DNA from: DATDGX01 sp036521875
GTDB lineage: Bacteria > Desulfobacterota > Binatia > Binatales > Binataceae
Length of the DNA stretch: 62,544 bases
NCBI GenBank assembly: GCA_036521875.1
Contig: DATDGX010000094.1
Span: 1-62,544 of the forward strand
Reading direction: 5' to 3'
Position numbers and translations under genes: made by a program
Shown: piece after piece, positions 48,258-56,598 of the stretch
Position numbering within the stretch: position 1 is the first letter of the stretch
Layout of the letters: every line of letters begins with the position of its first letter
The notes under the pieces: model-generated
Told to the model about the DNA's origin: nothing
Seen by the model: only the letters and a program-made list of their open reading frames with translations
Database searches by the model: none

Positions 48258-49296
48258 CTTGCCCCGCGTCTTCGCCGCGCTCGGACTCGCGACGTTCGCA
48301 TTCGCGGTCCTGCCGTTGGTGTTCCGATCGATCGCGCGCGCGGCGGAGGGCAAGGGTCTCGACGTCGAAGTGCCCTATGAAATCAAGGCGCTCAAGTCGA
48401 GCGGCCTCACGGCCCCCGCATATCTCGCCACCGACGGAAATAAGCTGATCGTTTCGGACCGAGCCGGCGGCGTGTTCTCGGTCACGATGGCGGGAAAGGC
48501 GACCGCACTCGCCGACAAGAGCAAGCTGCCCCATCCGGCCGGCGTCGCGATCGCGCCCGCGGGATTTGGTGCGTACGGCGGACAGACATTCGTGTTAGCG
48601 GCGCCCGCGGCGGACGGGCCATGTGAAGTTGATCGCATCGACAAGTCGGGCGCGGTGAGCACCTTCGCCAAGCTTCCCGACAATGGAAGTGTTGGCGGCG
48701 GGAAGCCGACCGAATGCCGCGCTCTGGAGTTTGGCCCGACCGGAAGTCTTTACGCGGGAAAGCTGTTCGCCGCGACCACCGGAAACGAAACGCTCTATGC
48801 GGTCGACTCTTCCGGCAAAGCGTCGGCGTTCAGCAGCTTCGACAAGCCGATTCCATTTGAGATCTCGACTATAGCCTTCGCGCCAGCGGATGACTCGAAA
48901 GCGCCCGGAATGATGTTGCTCGGAATGCGTCCCACGTCGGCCGGCGCCGCCAGGGTTGGACGGATCGGCGTGGTCATGTCCGATGGCAAGGTCAAGGACG
49001 ATCCGTATCTCGTCGGCTTTACTCGGCCGGGCGGAATCGCATTCGCGCCGACGAACTTCGGTGCCTATAGCAGCCAACTGTTCGTCGCAGACACCGGTCG
49101 GCTTGCTTCCGAGAACTCGAGCGGAAAGGACGGCAATATCGAGCGCGTCGAAAAGGGCCTCGCGCGGCCGTGGGGCGGCGGCCTGGTGGATCCGACCGAC
49201 ATGAAATTTGTCGGCAGCAAGTTGGTCATCGCCGATCCGGCCGAGAAAGGCAGGCCGGACGCGGGCGCAATCGTCATCATAACGTCGCTGTTGTAA
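48235..49296 (+). CDS. Exported beta-propeller-like protein
   Basis: A 353-aa protein with a basic N-terminus and signal peptide (VFAALGLATFAFAVLPLVF ... IARAAEGK). The mature part has repeated blades with a recurring pattern: LIVSDRAGGVFSVT, PAGVAIAPAGFGAYGGQTFV, RPGGIAFAPTNFGAYSSQLF, so two segments share 'FGAY'. SMP-30/NHL-like propellers fit this. Function is unknown: it could be a periplasmic lactonase or scaffold. It is translationally coupled with the small gene at 48042. Confidence 0.75.
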   Translation: MNLIKKNNLPRVFAALGLATFAFAVLPLVFRSIARAAEGKGLDVEVPYEIKALKSSGLTAPAYLATDGNKLIVSDRAGGVFSVTMAGKATALADKSKLPHPAGVAIAPAGFGAYGGQTFVLAAPAADGPCEVDRIDKSGAVSTFAKLPDNGSVGGGKPTECRALEFGPTGSLYAGKLFAATTGNETLYAVDSSGKASAFSSFDKPIPFEISTIAFAPADDSKAPGMMLLGMRPTSAGAARVGRIGVVMSDGKVKDDPYLVGFTRPGGIAFAPTNFGAYSSQLFVADTGRLASENSSGKDGNIERVEKGLARPWGGGLVDPTDMKFVGSKLVIADPAEKGRPDAGAIVIITSLL

Positions 49297-49319
49297 CCGG
49301 CAGCCTCGTCGCGATCGCC

Positions 49320-49925
49320 TTAGCGCTTCGCCCGGGTGGGAGCCGCGACTTCGGTGAGCGCCTCGCCTTCCGGCGAGGCCGCCGCGATTTGCTGCAGCAT
49401 CGGATCGAGCTCCACGCCAAAGGCGTCGGCAACGCGATCGATAAAATTAAGCGATGCGATCATCACGATGTCGAAAGTCTGCTCCTCGCTGAAATGTGCG
49501 CGAAGCGAGTCGAGATCGCCGAGCGTGAGTCCGGAAGGATTCAGCGTCAGCTTCTCGGCATAGGCGAGCATCGCGCGATCAGCGTCGGAGAGCGGCGCGG
49601 TTCGCCAATCGAGCTTGAGCTTCGCGACCATCGAATTGTCGCCGCTCTGGATGCGGAGACCCTCCGCATGTGCGTTGGTTCAGTAGTGGCAGCGATTGAT
49701 CGACGACACCACGGTCGCGATCATTTCTTCCTGCACACGCGAGAGCCGCGAGCCGCCGAAGGTCGCGGTCATGAACGCGCCGCTCATCTTCGCGAGCATC
49801 TCGTGGCGAAGGCTCAACGCCTTCATGATGTTGGGGACGATTCCGAATTTCGCGCGGATGCCCGCGTACAGCTCCGCAAGTGGGCCTTGGGCTTGCTCTT
49901 CAGAGATCGTCGCGATCCAGGCCAT
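49320..49925 (-). CDS. AhpD-like (carboxymuconolactone decarboxylase family) selenoprotein
   Basis: One 201-aa frame interrupted only by TGA at 49682-49680. The N-terminal part ends VSSINRCHY; after TGA it continues in frame TNAHAEGLRIQSGDN and on through LDWRTAPLSDADRAMLAYAEKL. In AhpD-like peroxidase enzymes this place reads CHYC. Reading TGA as selenocysteine gives Glu67, Cys79, Sec82 and His86, matching the spacing of Glu118, Cys130, Cys133 and His137 in Mycobacterium AhpD, where Cys133 is the peroxidatic residue. A SECIS-like hairpin follows (49651-49669). Start ATG 49925 has GGAGG upstream. Known selenoproteins include AhpD-like members. The alternative, a nonsense-mutated gene, is less likely. 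Confidence 0.85.
49651..49669 (-). promoter_or_regulatory. Bacterial SECIS element
   Basis: On the minus strand ATGCGGAG-GGT-CTCCGCAT forms a perfect 8-bp stem with a three-base loop. The loop GGU begins 18 bases after the TGA, the same distance as the GGU in the E. coli fdhF SECIS loop recognised by SelB, and the local AGGGTCT resembles fdhF AGGTCT. It overlaps coding sequence, as bacterial SECIS elements must. Confidence 0.8.
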
Positions 49926-49982
49926 CAGCTAGCCTCCACTCCGGCGTCTCGTTGATAAATCGCGGGCGCCTGGAGCGCAGTG

Positions 49983-50885
49983 TTAAACGTGGCGGCGCAG
50001 GAAATCGAACATCAGCCGCAGTCCCTCGTTGCAATCGTGGAGGACGCCGATCTGCAGGAAGCCGTGCGGCATATCCTCGAAGATGCGGACCTCGTGCGGG
50101 ATGTCGGCGCGCTTGAGCGCCTCGGCCATCGAGCGCGCCTCGGCGACCAGCGGATCGGCGGCGCCGCAAATCACGAAGCTCGCTGGAAACGCGCCTGGCT
50201 TGACCGCCTTGAGAGGGCTGACGCGCGGATCGTCGAGCAGCGCCGGATATTTGTCGCCCAGGTAGGCGCGCGCCATTCCGTCGACTCCGATGCTGGCGGC
50301 AGGGTCCTTTCCCATCCGCGCGATCACGGCAGGAAAGTCGAACACGCCGTAGAGCAGCAACGCGGCTTTCGGCTTGGCACCTTTGTAATTCTCCGCCGCG
50401 AGCGCCGCGACCGCCGCCGCAGTTAGATTGCCGCCCGCGGAATCACCGCCGACTGCGATCCGGGTGCCGTCACCGTTCCATCGCTTCGCATTCTCGCCCG
50501 CCCATTTGATCGCGAACACACAATCGTCGAGGCCTGCGGGAAAACGGTGCTCGGGCGCGAGCCGGTAATCGACGTTGATCGTGAGGTAGCCTTGCTCCGC
50601 GAATTGCATCGCGAGCTTGCGATGCGTCTTCGGGCTGCCGGCGACCCATCCGCCGCCGTGCAGATAGACGACCACCGGATGCGGCCCGGCTGTTTTGGGC
50701 ACTGCGACGTCGGCGCTAAGCCCGGGGCGCAGTTCTACATTTTCGTGGAGCGCGCCGATCTCCGGTAGATCCGCGTTCATCATCGCCACGGCGCTGTCGA
50801 TCATGCTGCGCAGCGCGGGGATGTCTTTCGGTATCGGTGTCTTCGCCAAAAAGTCGAGAACGCTGCGTTCCTGCTCGGTGAGCAT
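49983..50885 (-). CDS. Alpha/beta-hydrolase esterase, hormone-sensitive lipase family
   Basis: A 300-aa family IV esterase. The oxyanion motif HGGGW is in VVVYLHGGGWVAGSP, the nucleophile Ser in VGGDSAGGN, the acid in CGAADPLVAEA and the His in DMPHGFLQIG. Typical substrates are short acyl esters. It sits between the selenoprotein and grxD on the same strand, but spacing (57 bases each side) does not prove co-transcription. Confidence 0.9.
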   Translation of the reverse strand: MLTEQERSVLDFLAKTPIPKDIPALRSMIDSAVAMMNADLPEIGALHENVELRPGLSADVAVPKTAGPHPVVVYLHGGGWVAGSPKTHRKLAMQFAEQGYLTINVDYRLAPEHRFPAGLDDCVFAIKWAGENAKRWNGDGTRIAVGGDSAGGNLTAAAVAALAAENYKGAKPKAALLLYGVFDFPAVIARMGKDPAASIGVDGMARAYLGDKYPALLDDPRVSPLKAVKPGAFPASFVICGAADPLVAEARSMAEALKRADIPHEVRIFEDMPHGFLQIGVLHDCNEGLRLMFDFLRRHV

Positions 50886-50942
50886 AGCTGCCTCCGTCGA
50901 TCGGCCCGCGCTTCGCAGCGGCGAAGCGCTACGTTGTCGCGG

Positions 50943-51275
50943 CTAGTTGCGCGCGCTGACTCTCGCCGCCGATTTGACCATCGGCTCGAGCTCGCCGTTC
51001 TCGTAAAGCTCGCGCACGATGTCGCATCCGCCGACGAACTTGCCGTCGACGTAAACTTGCGGGATCGTTGGCCAGTTACTGTAGCTCTTGATCTCGTCGC
51101 GCAGCTCGGGGTCGCTGAGCACGTCGGCGGTCTCGTACGGTACGCCGAGCTCCTCGAAAATCTGGATGGTAGCCGCCGAGAATCCGCATTGCGGAAAGCT
51201 GCGGTTGCCTTTCATGAAAATCATGATCTTGTTGCCTTTGATGGCCGACTCGATCCGTTCCCTTGCGTCCGACAT
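50943..51275 (-). CDS. grxD: Monothiol glutaredoxin, Grx4 type
   Basis: A 110-aa CGFS-type glutaredoxin. The active site FPQCGFSAATIQI, the WPTIPQVYVDGKFVGG motif and the GGCDIV glutathione-binding turn are intact. These proteins carry [2Fe-2S] clusters with BolA partners. The ATG at 51275 lies two bases after the bolA stop, so grxD and bolA are one unit. Confidence 0.95.
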   Translation of the reverse strand: MSDARERIESAIKGNKIMIFMKGNRSFPQCGFSAATIQIFEELGVPYETADVLSDPELRDEIKSYSNWPTIPQVYVDGKFVGGCDIVRELYENGELEPMVKSAARVSARN

Positions 51276-51277
51276 TT

Positions 51278-51523
51278 TTACCTCCGGTTCTGATACTGCG
51301 CCGGCGTCAGAGTTTTCAGCGTCAGCGCATGCACCCGCACGCGCATCGCCTCTCCAAGCGCGTTGTACACCAACTGATGTCGCTCGACGAGCCCCTTGCC
51401 CTCGAAAATTTCGCTCACCACCAATGCCTCGAAATGATCTCCGCCGCCAGTGTAGTCCTTTACTTCGACTACCGCGCCCGGCAATCCACGACCGATCATG
51501 TCCTCGATTTCGCTGGCGTCCAT
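51278..51523 (-). CDS. BolA family protein
   Basis: An 81-aa BolA-like protein: MDASEIEDMIGRGLPGAVVE, GGGDHFEALVVSEIFEGKGL then VERHQLVYNALGEAM. The conserved RHQLVYNAL helix and the His in GDHFEALVVS used for cluster ligation are present. It partners with the CGFS glutaredoxin encoded directly downstream in [2Fe-2S] handling. The start ATG 51523 is chosen from the BolA N-terminus. Confidence 0.93.
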   Translation of the reverse strand: MDASEIEDMIGRGLPGAVVEVKDYTGGGDHFEALVVSEIFEGKGLVERHQLVYNALGEAMRVRVHALTLKTLTPAQYQNRR

Positions 51524-51552
51524 CCCGTCAATTCTATCGCGCTCGGATTCCT

Positions 51553-52242
51553 TCAATCCACGGGCGCCGAGATGTCGATCACGGTGCCTTGATTGCCCGG
51601 CTGCTTCTCTGGCGTGGCTGGCTTGCCGGGGGCGCCGGGCGCAGGCCTTTTGCCGTCGAGCAGGATGCGTGCGCCCTCGGTCAACTCGCCGCGCTTTCCC
51701 GCCCCGATGATCTTCGAGCGCAGGCGGCCGTCGCGCCCGACGAACAGGGTGGTAGGAATCGCGTCGACGCCGAGATTGTCGAGCACCGGCTGGCTGGCGA
51801 CCAGGATCGGATAATTGATCTGGAACTCCTCGACAAACGGCTCGACCGCCTCGAGCCCGCCGCCGGTGGCCGCGTCGCAGGCGACGCCGACCACCACCAG
51901 CCCGCGCGACTTGTGATAACGCTGGTAAATTGCCTCGAGCTCGGGAATTTGTTTCCGGCATGGCCCGCACCAGGTCGCCCAGAAATCGACGATCACCGGA
52001 TGGCCGCGGAAACTACTGAGCTTGGTCTGCTTGCCGTCCAAGTCGCGGAGCGTGAACTCGAGCGAGGCGTCCGGCACGTCAACCCCCGCTTCCGGCGGAC
52101 TCTTCGGCGCGAGTCCGTAACCGCCTTCCGCCCGCGCGACGCCGATCCAACCGATTCCGGCCCACAGAATTGTCGCTACGAACATCGCAGCGATCGGCAG
52201 TGCGCGCCTCGCCGTTGTCTGAATTTTTTCGCTTACCGTCAC
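51553..52242 (-). CDS. TlpA/ResA-like membrane-anchored thioredoxin
   Basis: A 229-aa periplasmic thiol-disulfide protein. The N-terminal helix (ALPIAAMFVATILWAGIGWI) anchors it. The thioredoxin domain (65-200) has FWATWCGPCRKQIPELE (WCxxC site) and the cis-Pro IPTTLFVGRDGRL. A Pro/Gly-rich tail (RPAPGAPGKPATPEKQPG) follows. Such proteins reduce cytochrome c or periplasmic disulfides. It lies near grxD-bolA and the AhpD-like selenoprotein, so this stretch is redox-themed. Confidence 0.88.
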   Translation of the reverse strand: MTVSEKIQTTARRALPIAAMFVATILWAGIGWIGVARAEGGYGLAPKSPPEAGVDVPDASLEFTLRDLDGKQTKLSSFRGHPVIVDFWATWCGPCRKQIPELEAIYQRYHKSRGLVVVGVACDAATGGGLEAVEPFVEEFQINYPILVASQPVLDNLGVDAIPTTLFVGRDGRLRSKIIGAGKRGELTEGARILLDGKRPAPGAPGKPATPEKQPGNQGTVIDISAPVD

Positions 52243-52245
52243 AAT

Positions 52246-53385
52246 TCAGACCTGCTCGACCACGGTCGCGATTCCCTGTCCGATTCCGATGCACATCGTC
52301 GCGAGGCCGAGCGCGGTACCGCGCCGGCGCATCTCATGCGTTAGCGTCACCACCAGCCGCGCCCCCGAGCATCCGAGCGGATGGCCCAGCGCGACGGCGC
52401 CGCCGTTCACGTTGAGCTTCTCTTCGTCGATTTTGAGGTCGGTATTACACGCGAGCACTTGCGCCGCGAACGCCTCGTTGATTTCCACCAGCCCGATATC
52501 GCCGATTTCCAGTCCCGCGCGCTTGAGCGCTTTGTGCGTCGACGGCACGGGACCCCATCCCATGATTTCGGGCCTCACGCCCGCGACCGCGGTGGCGCGA
52601 ATCTTCGCCATCGGCTTGAGGCCGAGCGCGCGCGCGCGCTCCGCGCTCATCAAGAGCACCGCCGCGGCGCCGTCACTTATCTGCGAGGAATTGCCCGCCG
52701 TCACCTGGCCGTCAGGCTTGAACGACGGCTTCAGCGACGCGAGTTTCTCCATGCTGGTCTCGGCGCGCGGCCCCTGGTCGACGTCGACGGTAACGTCGTC
52801 GGGCAATTTGACCGGGACGATCTCTTCCTTAAAGCGTTCGCGCGCCGCGACCGCGCGCAGATTCGATCGGAGCGAGAACGCGTCGGACTGCTCGCGCGTG
52901 ATTTTGTACATCTCGGCCAGGCGCTCCGCCGTCATCCCCATGAAAAACATGTCGCGCGGAAACATCTCGAGCAGTTTCGGATTAGGCAGGATTCCCGAAC
53001 CCATCGGCACGTGCGACATGTGCTCGACGCCGCCCGCGATCGCGATCTCGCCGGCGCCGGTCATGATTTCCTGCGCCGCGAAATTGACCGCCTGCAGACT
53101 CGAACCGCATTGCCGGTCGACCGTGGTGCCCGCCACTTCCACCGGCAGTCCCGCGAGCAGTGCGATCATCCTGCCGACGTTGAGGCCCTGCTCGCCAGTC
53201 TGATTCGCGCATCCCCACACCACGTCCTCGATTTCCTTGGGGTCGACTTTGGAATTGCGCTCCAGCAGGCGGCGCACGCAAAACACTGCGAGGTCATCTG
53301 CGCGGATTTTCTGATAGTAACCCTGCTCCTTGCCGGCCTTGCCAATCGGGGTTCGGTACCCGTCAACGATTACAACTTCACGCAC
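52246..53385 (-). CDS. Acetyl-CoA acetyltransferase (thiolase II family)
   Basis: A 379-aa thiolase. The nucleophilic Cys is in TVDRQCGSSLQAVNFAA, the His in VNGGAVALGHPLGCSGAR, and the second Cys in TMCIGIGQGIA. GGVEHMSHVPMG and NEAFAAQVLA are typical of the family. It condenses or cleaves acyl-CoAs in beta-oxidation or related pathways. The start is three bases upstream of the TlpA-like stop region, with only three bases between genes. It lies 53 bases after the CoA transferase. Confidence 0.93.
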   Translation of the reverse strand: MREVVIVDGYRTPIGKAGKEQGYYQKIRADDLAVFCVRRLLERNSKVDPKEIEDVVWGCANQTGEQGLNVGRMIALLAGLPVEVAGTTVDRQCGSSLQAVNFAAQEIMTGAGEIAIAGGVEHMSHVPMGSGILPNPKLLEMFPRDMFFMGMTAERLAEMYKITREQSDAFSLRSNLRAVAARERFKEEIVPVKLPDDVTVDVDQGPRAETSMEKLASLKPSFKPDGQVTAGNSSQISDGAAAVLLMSAERARALGLKPMAKIRATAVAGVRPEIMGWGPVPSTHKALKRAGLEIGDIGLVEINEAFAAQVLACNTDLKIDEEKLNVNGGAVALGHPLGCSGARLVVTLTHEMRRRGTALGLATMCIGIGQGIATVVEQV

Positions 53386-53438
53386 CGGTTTTTCCTCCGC
53401 ACGCCGGCCTCACGCGCGCCGGCCGAATGTTTCGATCC

Positions 53439-54635
53439 TCATATGATACTACGCTGGTGAAGCTCAGACAGCCGCGCCGAGTCGTAGCCGAGAATCCGCG
53501 CAAGCACCTCGTCGGTGTCTTCGCCGAGGCGCGGTGCGCGCGTATCGGGCGTCGCGTCGGAGCCGCGCGCTTTCAGCGGGGAGCCGGGGACGATCAGGCC
53601 ATCGAACTCCGGATGGTCCGCGTGCAGGATCATGTGACGAGCCTGCAGATGCGGATTCCGGGTGACCTCCGCGACATCCGCGATCGGCGCGCAGGGAACC
53701 GCGGCGGCGCTGAGAAGCTCGAGCCAATGCGCCCGCGGCGCAGTCGCCAGATGCGGAATGAGGATCGCCTCGAGCGCGGCGTGGTTCGCGGTGCGATCCG
53801 CGTTGAGCCGAAAGCGCGGGTCGTCGCGCAACTCCGGCATCCCAATCGCGTCGCAGAAACGATTCCAGATAGCCTCGTTGCCCGCGCCCGCGACGAAATA
53901 CCCGTCCGCCGCGTGGAACTGCTGGAACGGCGTGATCGACGGATGGCGCGTGCCGAGCGGCCCGGGCACCTTGCCGGAGACCGAGTAGCGCGCGAGCGCG
54001 TCCTCGAGGAACGCCACCTGGCAGTCGAGCATCGCGATATCCAGATGCTGCCCATTGCCGGTGTGATCGCGCACTCGCAGCGCGGCCAGAATCGCGACCA
54101 CGCCGTAGAGCGCCGCCGCAAGATCGCCGACCGAAACGCCGCATCGCGTCGGCTCGCCGCCCGGGCTCCCCGTGATGCTCATGGTGCCGCCGAGCGCCTG
54201 CGCGACAATATCGTACGCGGGCGCCGACGCCATCGGGCCGGTCTGCCCAAAGCCGGAGATTGAGCACAGCACGATTTTCGGATTGACGGCAGCGAGCCTC
54301 TCGTAGCCGATTGCGAAGCGTTCCATGGTGCCGGGCGAAAAATTCTCGACCACCACGTCGCTCTTCGCCGCAAGCTCGAGCAGGATCGCCGCGCCCTCGG
54401 GCGCACGCAGATCGATCGTCACGCTGCGCTTGCCGCGATTCACGCTGTAGAAATAACCGGAGTCGCCCGACGGCATGGTCGGCGCGTAGCCGCGGGAGTC
54501 GTCACCGCGGCCGGGGATTTCGATTTTGATTACCTCGGCGCCCAGGTCGGCGAGATTCATGGTGCAGAACGGGCCTGCGAGTACGCGCGTGAGGTCGAGG
54601 ACGCGGATGCCGGCGAGCGGGCGCTGATCGATCAT
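53439..54635 (-). CDS. CoA transferase, CaiB/BaiF family (class III)
   Basis: A 398-aa class III CoA transferase. LAGIRVLDLTRVLAGPFC, LADLGAEVIKIEIPGRGDDSR in pieces, FYSVNRGKRSVTIDL and the catalytic Asp in APAYDIVAQALGG are clear. It moves CoA between carboxylic acids and their thioesters; the acceptor cannot be named. The ATG at 54635 is preferred over 54662. It precedes the thiolase on the same strand, so both probably act in one catabolic route. Confidence 0.9.
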   Translation of the reverse strand: MIDQRPLAGIRVLDLTRVLAGPFCTMNLADLGAEVIKIEIPGRGDDSRGYAPTMPSGDSGYFYSVNRGKRSVTIDLRAPEGAAILLELAAKSDVVVENFSPGTMERFAIGYERLAAVNPKIVLCSISGFGQTGPMASAPAYDIVAQALGGTMSITGSPGGEPTRCGVSVGDLAAALYGVVAILAALRVRDHTGNGQHLDIAMLDCQVAFLEDALARYSVSGKVPGPLGTRHPSITPFQQFHAADGYFVAGAGNEAIWNRFCDAIGMPELRDDPRFRLNADRTANHAALEAILIPHLATAPRAHWLELLSAAAVPCAPIADVAEVTRNPHLQARHMILHADHPEFDGLIVPGSPLKARGSDATPDTRAPRLGEDTDEVLARILGYDSARLSELHQRSII

Positions 54636-54750
54636 AGTGAAAATGCGCCCACTGCGCGCCAATTCCAGGGCTCAAGTATCACTTTAAGTTTCATTTCAAG
54701 GCTTGACGCAGACGCTCTCCACCGACTAACGCATCCTAGCGGACCGATCG

Positions 54751-55239
54751 ATGCGAGCAAATTCCAAAAAGTCGCCCCGCGCCATGGAAGCGTTGCGCAT
54801 TCGCCGCGCGCGCGATACCGACCTTGCCGCGCTCGACGCGCTCTACCGCGAGCTTCATGGCGACGAGTATGAGACGTATGCGGCCGGCCCGCGCGCCCTC
54901 CGCACCGCTTTTTTCAGGATCGCGCGAAACCCTGACCACTATCTGCTGGTCGCCGAGCGCGGCGTCAAGATAGTCGGCACGCTTCATCTTCTCGTCTTCC
55001 GTCATCTGGGCCACGGTCTCAAATCCATCGCCATCGTCGAAAATGTGGTGGTTGGAACCGCGATGCGCTCGCAGGGCGTTGGTGAGCGGATGCTCGAAGC
55101 GGCGTGCGAAATCGCGAAGGCCGCAGGATGCTACAAACTTTCTCTCACGACCAACGTTAAGCGCGAGCGCGCGCATCGTTTCTACGAGCGCCTCGGATGG
55201 CGCAAGAGCCATTTCGGTTACACGCTCGCACTCGACTGA
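54751..55239 (+). CDS. GNAT family N-acetyltransferase
   Basis: A 162-aa GNAT enzyme. IRRARDTDLAALDALYREL opens the fold, IAIVENVVVGTAMRSQGVGER contains the acetyl-CoA-binding Q/RxxGxG loop, and MLEAACEIAKAAGCYKLSLTT plus AHRFYERLGWRKSHFGY complete it. The substrate is unknown. The start may be at 54751 or at an in-frame ATG at 54784. It converges on the gene at 55250, which ends ten bases beyond its stop. Confidence 0.87.
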   Translation: MRANSKKSPRAMEALRIRRARDTDLAALDALYRELHGDEYETYAAGPRALRTAFFRIARNPDHYLLVAERGVKIVGTLHLLVFRHLGHGLKSIAIVENVVVGTAMRSQGVGERMLEAACEIAKAAGCYKLSLTTNVKRERAHRFYERLGWRKSHFGYTLALD

Positions 55240-55249
55240 TCGCGGCAGC

Positions 55250-56437
55250 TCACGGGGAGCGGCGGCGCATCTGCGCCTCGCGCGCGCGCATGGCTTCCGC
55301 GGGCGTCATGATCAGGCGCGGCTCCGCACGCGCGCGCTGCTCCTCGGCCGCCGCCATCGTGCCGAGCTGGGTGCGAATGAAGCCCTGAAAAAAAGCGACC
55401 CGCTTGAGATCCTCGCCGTCGCGAATTTTGGCGGCCGCCGATGCGGCCCATCCCGCCTGCTGCCTGCGCGCGCTGCGCGTCATGTACCACGCGACGTCCT
55501 CGAGACGGCGGCGAGTCCGATGCGCGCGCTCGCCGGACAGAATCTCGCCGACCGCGCGCTCGACGATCGTGTTGACGCGCTCCTGCTGCTGGACCGGGCT
55601 CACCACGATCATGCTCTGCTCGACCTGGCCGATCTCATCGACGTAGGGCTTGATGACGGCCTCCGGCAAGCGCCAATCGAGTAGCTCCGGCTCTTTGAGC
55701 AACTCGACGGATGGCTCGGCGGCCGCTTCGGTTCCAAGCTCCGCGTACACCGGATGCGTGAGCTCGGTTGGCAGCGGTGCCGCGATCAGCTCCGCGCGCA
55801 AGCTGAGAAAATTGCCGACTCGTGCGCGGCGTGACTCGGGCGTGGCGCGCCACGCCTCGCTCAGCACGAAGTCGGCGAGGCGCCAGTCAGCATCGACCAT
55901 CTTCATCGCGATGCGGCGCTCCAGTTCTTCCCGCTCGGCGCGAAGCTCGCGGCGCGAGAGGCCAGTGACGTTTGCGCCGACCAGCCCCTCGTCTTCCGAG
56001 ACCAGTCCCCACAATCGAGTCAGGCCGCCTTGTGTTCGCGGCTTGGTGATCCAGACAATTCGGGCGCCTTCCGAATCGATCGGTGAGAGCAGTGCGGCAA
56101 GCACCGGCTCGTCGAGCTCGTCGGCCCACGACGCCCGCGGCGCGGCACCCCCGGCGGGCGCCTCGACTCCGCGCTGACGCAGTTTGAACAGTGAGCGGCG
56201 GATCTCACGCCGGAGGGCGCTGCCCTTATCCGCGTGCGTTTCCATCGCGATCAGCATCGCGGCGGCGGCCGGATCGGCGATCCGGCCCAGCGCGCGCGCG
56301 ACGGCGACGTCCGAAATCCCGGCGGTGCCGCGCAGCTCGCCGAGCTTGGCGGCCGCTTCCGCGGCGGGCGCAGCGGGATCGAATCCCGCCTCGCTGAGCC
56401 TGTGGTCTTCCGCTTCGATTTCCTTGTGGTTTGCCAC
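55250..56437 (-). CDS. Unrecognised helical protein
   Basis: A 395-aa acidic/basic, mostly helical protein of unknown family. Residues 25-95 show a HEAT-like pattern (VARALGRIADPAAAAMLIA); about 105-160 has a beta-type stretch (ARIVWITKPRTQGGLTRLWG); 165-330 is long charged helices ending in a region with SMIVVSPVQQQERVNTIVER; the C-terminus (340-395) is Arg-rich. No catalytic motif stands out. It has no signal peptide, so it is probably cytosolic. It lies opposite the GNAT and CYTH genes. Confidence 0.6.
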   Translation of the reverse strand: MANHKEIEAEDHRLSEAGFDPAAPAAEAAAKLGELRGTAGISDVAVARALGRIADPAAAAMLIAMETHADKGSALRREIRRSLFKLRQRGVEAPAGGAAPRASWADELDEPVLAALLSPIDSEGARIVWITKPRTQGGLTRLWGLVSEDEGLVGANVTGLSRRELRAEREELERRIAMKMVDADWRLADFVLSEAWRATPESRRARVGNFLSLRAELIAAPLPTELTHPVYAELGTEAAAEPSVELLKEPELLDWRLPEAVIKPYVDEIGQVEQSMIVVSPVQQQERVNTIVERAVGEILSGERAHRTRRRLEDVAWYMTRSARRQQAGWAASAAAKIRDGEDLKRVAFFQGFIRTQLGTMAAAEEQRARAEPRLIMTPAEAMRAREAQMRRRSP

Positions 56438-56598
56438 TTGTTTATGCTTTCGAATTCATCGAATCGTTGGAGGGAATCGCGCCGGGTTAGATCGAGTTAG
56501 TTAGTGTTCAGATAACGACTGCCGAGTTTTGCACGGTCGCGGCGCCCAGACCATACACGGGCAAAACGTTCGCGGCATGCCTCGGCGAGTGGAACACG

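Noticed and set aside
49632..49679. Reading the AhpD-like region as two separate genes or a pseudogene
   Set aside because: Both parts share one frame, the only lesion is TGA at a catalytic Cys position, and a SECIS-like hairpin follows.
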